Shown here: one piece after another, positions 31,754 to 35,293 of the stretch
Layout: each line of letters opens with the position of its first letter
How positions within the stretch are numbered: the stretch's first letter is position 1
Source of the DNA: JBEVNX01 sp040507895
Lineage (GTDB): Bacteria; Desulfobacterota; Binatia; JACPRU01
Direction of reading: 5' to 3'
DNA: 35,293 bases
Assembly: GCA_040507895.1 (NCBI GenBank)
Contig: JBEVNX010000227.1
Span: forward strand, 1-35,293
Notes under the pieces: model-generated
Told to the model about the DNA's origin: nothing
What the model saw: the letters and a program-made list of their open reading frames with translations, nothing else
Databases searched by the model: none
Made by a program: the position numbers and the translations under genes

Positions 31754-32919
31754 GTGCGCGCCGCGCAGCCATCGCCGGCGTCGGCGAGACCGAGTACGTC
31801 CGCGGCGCCGAGAGCACACCGGTCCAGATGATGCTCGCCGCCGCGCGGGCCGCCCTCGCCGACGCCGGCTTGCGCGGCAAGGACCTCGACGGGATCATTC
31901 CGCCGCCCGTCTACACGACCTCCGAGGAGCTGGCGGCGAACCTCGGCGCCGCCGGCCTGCGCTACTCGATCTGCGTGCACATGGGCGGAGCGAGCCCCGT
32001 TGCCGCCATCGGGCATGCGGCCCGTGCCGTGGCTGCCGGCTGGGCCAACGCGGTGCTCGTAGTCGTCGGGTGGAACGGCTACACGGCGATGCGCCCCAAG
32101 CCGGGAGCGCGGCCGACGCGCCCGCTCGAGTTCCCCGCGCTCACGCGCGCCTTCCGCGACTTCTACCGGCCGTACGGCGCGGTGATGCCGGCGCAGCTCT
32201 ACTCGTGGATCGCCACGCGTTACCAGAAGCTCTACGAAGTTCCGTCCGAGGCGACCGGCGCCGTCGCCGTCGCTTGCCGCAAGCACGCGCGGCGAAACCC
32301 GCGGGCCGTGATGCGCGACAAGCCGCTCACCATGGAGGACTACCTGGCATCGCGCTGGGTGAGCGAGCCGATGCGCCTCTACGATTGCTGCCTCGAGACG
32401 GACGGCGCGTGCGCCGTCGTCGTCACGTCGAGCGAGCGCGCGCGGGATCTCGCCAAGGTGCCGGTCGAGATCCTCGGCGCCGCCGAGGGGCATCCCTATC
32501 CCGCCGACGACATCCCGGCGCGCGAGGACGTGCTGCGCATCGGCCTCTACGACGCCGCGCCGCGGGCGTTCGCCGAAGCGGGCGTGCGCGCGGACGACGC
32601 CGACCTCCTCGGCATCTACGACTGCTTCACGTTCACGGTGCTCTGGCAGCTCGAGGCGCTCGGTCTTTGCGCCCGCGGCGAAGCCAAGGACTTCGTGAAG
32701 GGCGGCGCGATCGAGCTCGGCGGCCGCATGCCGGTCAACACGAACGGCGGGCTTCTGTCGGAGGCTCACGTGTGGGGCCTCAACAACGTCGTCGAAGCGG
32801 TGCGCCAGCTGCGGCGCGAGGCGGGCGAGCGGCAGGTCTCCGACGCGGAGCTGGCGATCGTCACGGGATACGGCGACCTCGGCGACGGGTCGCTCGCCGT
32901 GCTGGGGCGCGGGCGATGA
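31750..32919 (+). CDS. Thiolase-like lipid-transfer protein (Ltp2/SCP-x thiolase type)
   Basis: 389 aa from ATG 31750 (ATGA overlap). The thiolase fold is clear: RAAIAGVGETEYVRGAESTP, AARAALADAGLRGKDLDGII, LLGIYDCFTFTVLWQLEALG and NTNGGLLSEAHVWGLNNVVE. At the place of the usual nucleophile Cys it reads CVHMGGASPVAAIG, without a Cys in the turn, and the C-terminal thiolase CxG motif is not evident. This is the picture of Ltp2-like proteins, which with a DUF35 partner cleave hydroxyacyl-CoA by retro-aldol reaction in actinobacterial steroid side-chain degradation. The adjacent DUF35 gene supports that pairing. A true thiolase role is less likely. Confidence 0.9.
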   Translation: MSARRAAIAGVGETEYVRGAESTPVQMMLAAARAALADAGLRGKDLDGIIPPPVYTTSEELAANLGAAGLRYSICVHMGGASPVAAIGHAARAVAAGWANAVLVVVGWNGYTAMRPKPGARPTRPLEFPALTRAFRDFYRPYGAVMPAQLYSWIATRYQKLYEVPSEATGAVAVACRKHARRNPRAVMRDKPLTMEDYLASRWVSEPMRLYDCCLETDGACAVVVTSSERARDLAKVPVEILGAAEGHPYPADDIPAREDVLRIGLYDAAPRAFAEAGVRADDADLLGIYDCFTFTVLWQLEALGLCARGEAKDFVKGGAIELGGRMPVNTNGGLLSEAHVWGLNNVVEAVRQLRREAGERQVSDAELAIVTGYGDLGDGSLAVLGRGR

Positions 32920-33341
32920 GCGACGCGCCGCAGCCGAGGCGGCCTTTGCCCGCGCCCGAGGACCCGCTGGTCGTCGAGTTCTGGGACCGGTGCAATCGCG
33001 GCGAGCTCTGCTTCCAGCGCTGCGAGAGCTGCGGCACTTGGCGGCACTTGCCACGCTTCGTCTGCGCGCGCTGCGGCTCCGACCGCTGGGGCTGGGCTCC
33101 GTCGAGCGGGTGCGGGCGCATCTATTCCTGGACGATCACCCACCAGCCGCTGGTGCGGGGCTTCCCCGACCCCGTTCCGTATGCGGTGGTCGTCGTCGAG
33201 CTCGACGAGGGCGTGCGCATGGTGAGCGGGCTGCGCGGGCTCGAGCCGGCCAAGCTCGCGCTGGATCTACCCGTCGAAGTCGTCTTCGAGACGGTCGCCG
33301 ACGGCGTGCGCATGCCGTTCTTCCGCCCTCGGCCCTCCTGA
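32916..33341 (+). CDS. DUF35 zinc-ribbon/OB-fold acyl-CoA-associated protein
   Basis: 141 aa from ATG 32916, overlapping the lipid-transfer gene as ATGA. The N-terminal helix LVVEFWDRCNRGELCFQRCE leads into a rubredoxin-like zinc ribbon C36-x2-C39 ... C50-x2-C53 (CESCGTWRHLPRFVCARCGS). The OB-fold follows, with GRIYSWTITHQPLVRGFPDP and PYAVVVVELDEGVRMVSGLR. Such proteins form obligate complexes with thiolase-like enzymes (for example the DUF35 part of ChsH2 with Ltp2) or hydratases. Immediate coupling to the thiolase-like gene makes that complex very likely here. Last structural gene of the operon before the regulator. Confidence 0.92.
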   Translation: MSDAPQPRRPLPAPEDPLVVEFWDRCNRGELCFQRCESCGTWRHLPRFVCARCGSDRWGWAPSSGCGRIYSWTITHQPLVRGFPDPVPYAVVVVELDEGVRMVSGLRGLEPAKLALDLPVEVVFETVADGVRMPFFRPRPS

Positions 33342-33370
33342 TCCATCTTCGCCTCGCCGGGGATTCGGCC

Positions 33371-33376
33371 TACAAT
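33371..33376 (+). promoter_or_regulatory. Possible sigma-70 -10 element of the activator gene
   Basis: TACAAT (5 of 6 to TATAAT) lies 14 nt before ATG 33391 in the 49-bp gap after the DUF35 gene. No good -35 is seen and the leader would be only about 8 nt, so this is tentative. Confidence 0.3.
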
Positions 33377-33390
33377 CCCCGCTCGCGACG

Positions 33391-35015
33391 ATGGGGTCCG
33401 AGACCAAGCCGTCTTCCGCCGAGGAGAGATACCGCATCCTGCTCGAGGTGTCGGAGGCGGCCAACGCGCAGCTCGACTTCGTCGCCGTCCTCGAGGCGGT
33501 GTCCCGCGTCCTCGGATCGGTCGTACCGGTCGACGTGATCGGTGTGGCCACCGTCAACGGCGACATGGTGCGCGCGCACGGCATCCACGTCGTCGGCCAC
33601 GAGCGGAAGGGTGGCGAGTCGTTCGTCGACGCCGCGGCGCGGGGCTTCAACGTCTCGCCGGAAAATCTGCCGACCTATTTCCCGCTCGCCGGGTCCGCCG
33701 TCGAGCTGGTGGCGCGAACCGGCCGGGCGTACGTCGGAGAGGACCTCGAGACCGGCAAGCGATTCCCGGAGGACGAGCGCCTCGTCGCGATCGGCGTCCG
33801 CTCCTACGTGCGCGCGCCGCTCTTCGTCCGGGAGCGGCTGGTCGGCGTGATCATCTTCACGCGCCGCTCGCCGCGGCGGTTCACCGCCGACGAGGTGGAG
33901 ATCCTCGAGGCGGTGGCGCGCCCCATGGCGATGGCGGTTGCAAACTCGCTCGCCTATGCGGAGATCCGCCGGTTGAAGGACGATCTCGAGGCGGAGAACC
34001 TCGTGCTCCGCGAGGAGATCGACCACGAATCGATGTTCGAGGAGATCGTCGGCTCCGCGCGGTCGCTTCGCGAGGTGGTCGCTCGCGTGGAGAAGTGGCG
34101 CGCCCGGCCTCCACGGTGCTGATCACCGGCGAGACGGGCACGGGCAAGGAGCTGATCGCTCGCGCGATCCACCGCCGCTCGCATCGCTCGGCGCGGGCGC
34201 TCATCAAGGTCAACTGCGCGGCCTTGCCCGAAGCGCTGATCGCCTCGGAGCTCTTCGGGCACGAGAAGGGCGCGTTCACCGGGGCGCTCGCGCAGCGCCT
34301 CGGGCGCTTCGAGCTCGCCAGCGGCGGATCGATCTTCCTGGACGAGATCGGCGACCTACCCGCCGAGCTGCAGGTCGCGCTGCTTCGCGTGCTCCAGGAG
34401 GGGGAATTCGAGCGCGTCGGCAGCACGCACACGATCCGCACCGACGCGCGGGTGATCGCGGCCACGAACCGAGACCTCGCCGCCGGCGTCGCCGCCGGCC
34501 GGTTCCGTCAGGATCTCTTCTACCGGCTGAACGTTTTCCCGATCGCGATGCCGCCGCTACGCAGCCGCAAGGACGACGTACCGATGCTAGTCGAGTACTT
34601 CGCCTCGCGCTACGCGGCGAGGCTCGGCAAGAAGCTCCAGACCATCGACCGCGGCACCATGGAGCGGCTGGTCGGGTATGCGTGGCCCGGGAACGTCCGG
34701 GAGTTGCAGAACGTCATCGAGCGCGCCGCCATCCTAGCCGAAGACGGCGTGCTGCGCGTCGAGGAGGGCGACCTGCACCACGCCCCGCCGCGCTCCGCCG
34801 AGGAGCGGAAGACGAGCCATAGTCATACCGCCCCGGCGAGTTCAGTGGGCGGCCTCCGCGACCAGGAGAAACAACTGATCGAAGCCGCGCTCGCCCAGTG
34901 CCATGGTCAGATCTCTGGGGCCCGTGGCGCGGCGGCAAAGCTCGGCCTGCCGCCGACTACGCTCGAATCAATGATCAAGCGGCACGGCATCGACAAGCAC
35001 CAGTTTCGGCACTGA
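33391..35015 (+). pseudogene. Sigma-54-dependent activator (GAF-AAA+-Fis HTH), one-base frameshift at about 34095
   Basis: From ATG 33391 a GAF sensory domain runs about residues 10-195 (RYRILLEVSEAANAQLDFVA; VGVIIFTRRSPRRFTADEVE), then a helical linker ending REVVARVEK. There the frame breaks. Adding one G after AAG (34095) gives EKVARPASTVLITGETGTGK and restores a single about 540-aa protein. The second part has Walker A GETGTGKE, the sigma-54 loop HEKGAFTGA, Walker B IFLDEIGDLP, sensor and arginine-finger regions, WPGNVRELQNVIERA and a Fis-type helix-turn-helix (ARGAAAKLGLPPTTLESMIK). It is FhlA/NorR-like: the GAF domain senses a ligand and AAA+ remodels sigma-54 RNA polymerase. Everything but the one base looks functional, so an assembly slip is quite possible. 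Probable regulator of the three sigma-54 promoters upstream. Confidence 0.85.
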
Positions 35016-35248
35016 CTGGGTGATCACGCTCACCCCGTTCGCGCGATGAGGGCGCATCTCGCCACGTGCTCGGTCCTCCGGTCGTCGCTGTACAGGAAGT
35101 ACGGCTCCTTCCTCCGGCCCTGCGCGCGTGTCGATCTGCACCCTCCTCCCGCGATCGCCCCCTCCCCCCGTCAGAAGCTTGGTAGGCGCGTCGTTTCGCT
35201 CCTCGCATTTGGGATTCTCAACCCTCCTCTGGCCCTCGTCGCTTCGTG
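35016..35248. other. Gap at the window end, no supported gene
   Basis: After the activator stop I see no recognisable gene to the window end. Short open frames on both strands (for example ATG 35046 on the plus strand) give translations without domains. A neighbouring gene probably begins beyond the window. Confidence 0.35.
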
Positions 35249-35280
35249 ACGACGGGTCGTGAGCATTCACGCCCCGTCGT
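35249..35280 (+). terminator. Long hairpin near the window end, possible terminator
   Basis: ACGACGGG-T-CGTGA-GCAT-TCACG-C-CCCGTCGT forms 8 bp, one mismatch, then 5 bp around a 4-nt loop. It lies 234 bp after the activator gene. The downstream GGATTCCAAAAGT has no T-run, so Rho-independent termination on the plus strand is uncertain. The dyad could also be an operator of the next gene. Confidence 0.4.
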
Positions 35281-35293
35281 GGATTCCAAAAGT

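Noticed and set aside
35046..35249. 67-codon plus-strand frame at the window end
   Set aside because: No ribosome site, no recognisable sequence, and it runs towards a hairpin. Too weak to call.
1..35293. tRNA, rRNA, CRISPR array, insertion sequence or prophage
   Set aside because: Searched by eye for tRNA T-loop patterns, regularly spaced repeats, transposase or integrase motifs and terminal inverted repeats. None found.

Overview
The window is GC-rich, densely packed bacterial chromosome with many 1-4 base start/stop overlaps and no rRNA, tRNA, CRISPR array, insertion sequence or phage gene. A complete arginine succinyltransferase pathway, a sigma-54 activator, LLM/GYD/DUF1330-type genes and membrane and P450 hydroxylases suggest a metabolically versatile aerobic Gram-negative of a proteobacterial or deltaproteobacterial-like lineage (Myxococcota and Binatota are possible). 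The sequence alone does not settle this.

Layout. 1-1.4 kb: 3'-truncated GH13 glycosidase gene (minus). 1.4-6.2 kb: small exported protein, polytopic membrane protein, and a large secreted protein with three internal repeats. 6.2-8.3 kb: two intact GNAT acetyltransferases among three broken genes (GYD domain, internally deleted LLM oxidoreductase, frameshifted DUF1330). 8.5-9.9 kb: lipoprotein and nitroreductase. 10.3-12.2 kb: two-subunit CoA-transferase of GctAB/IpdAB type. 12.2-14.7 kb: membrane protein, a TM-protein/lipoprotein pair, and a frameshifted cytochrome c. 14.8-21.2 kb: overlapping ast operon in the order M20 hydrolase-astC-astA-astD-astB. There is no M14-type astE, and the M20 enzyme occupies the place where a desuccinylase would be expected. 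21.4-24.3 kb: molybdopterin oxidoreductase and a twice-frameshifted cupin gene.

24.4-35.0 kb is the most interesting part and looks like a dedicated catabolic regulon. Two transcription units diverge from a 367-bp gap. Leftward: ferredoxin/flavin reductase, APH-like kinase, a small helical protein and a cytochrome P450. Rightward: AlkB/XylM-like di-iron membrane hydroxylase, family III CoA-transferase, thiolase-like lipid-transfer protein, DUF35 partner, and a GAF-AAA+-Fis sigma-54 activator. I read sigma-54 (-24/-12) promoter candidates in front of both units, each about 40 nt from the start codon by the inferred transcription start, and a third in front of a nearby enoyl-CoA hydratase gene. 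The inferred logic is: oxygenases hydroxylate a hydrophobic substrate, the acid is made a CoA thioester, and the chain is shortened by crotonase and thiolase/DUF35 (possibly retro-aldol) chemistry, all switched on by the linked activator. The substrate (alkane, terpenoid or steroid side chain) cannot be told from sequence.

Several genes carry apparent one-base frameshifts (DUF1330, cytochrome c, cupin twice, sigma-54 activator; GYD has a shift plus a deletion). Some may be assembly indels. The in-frame internal deletion of the LLM gene is more likely genuine decay.
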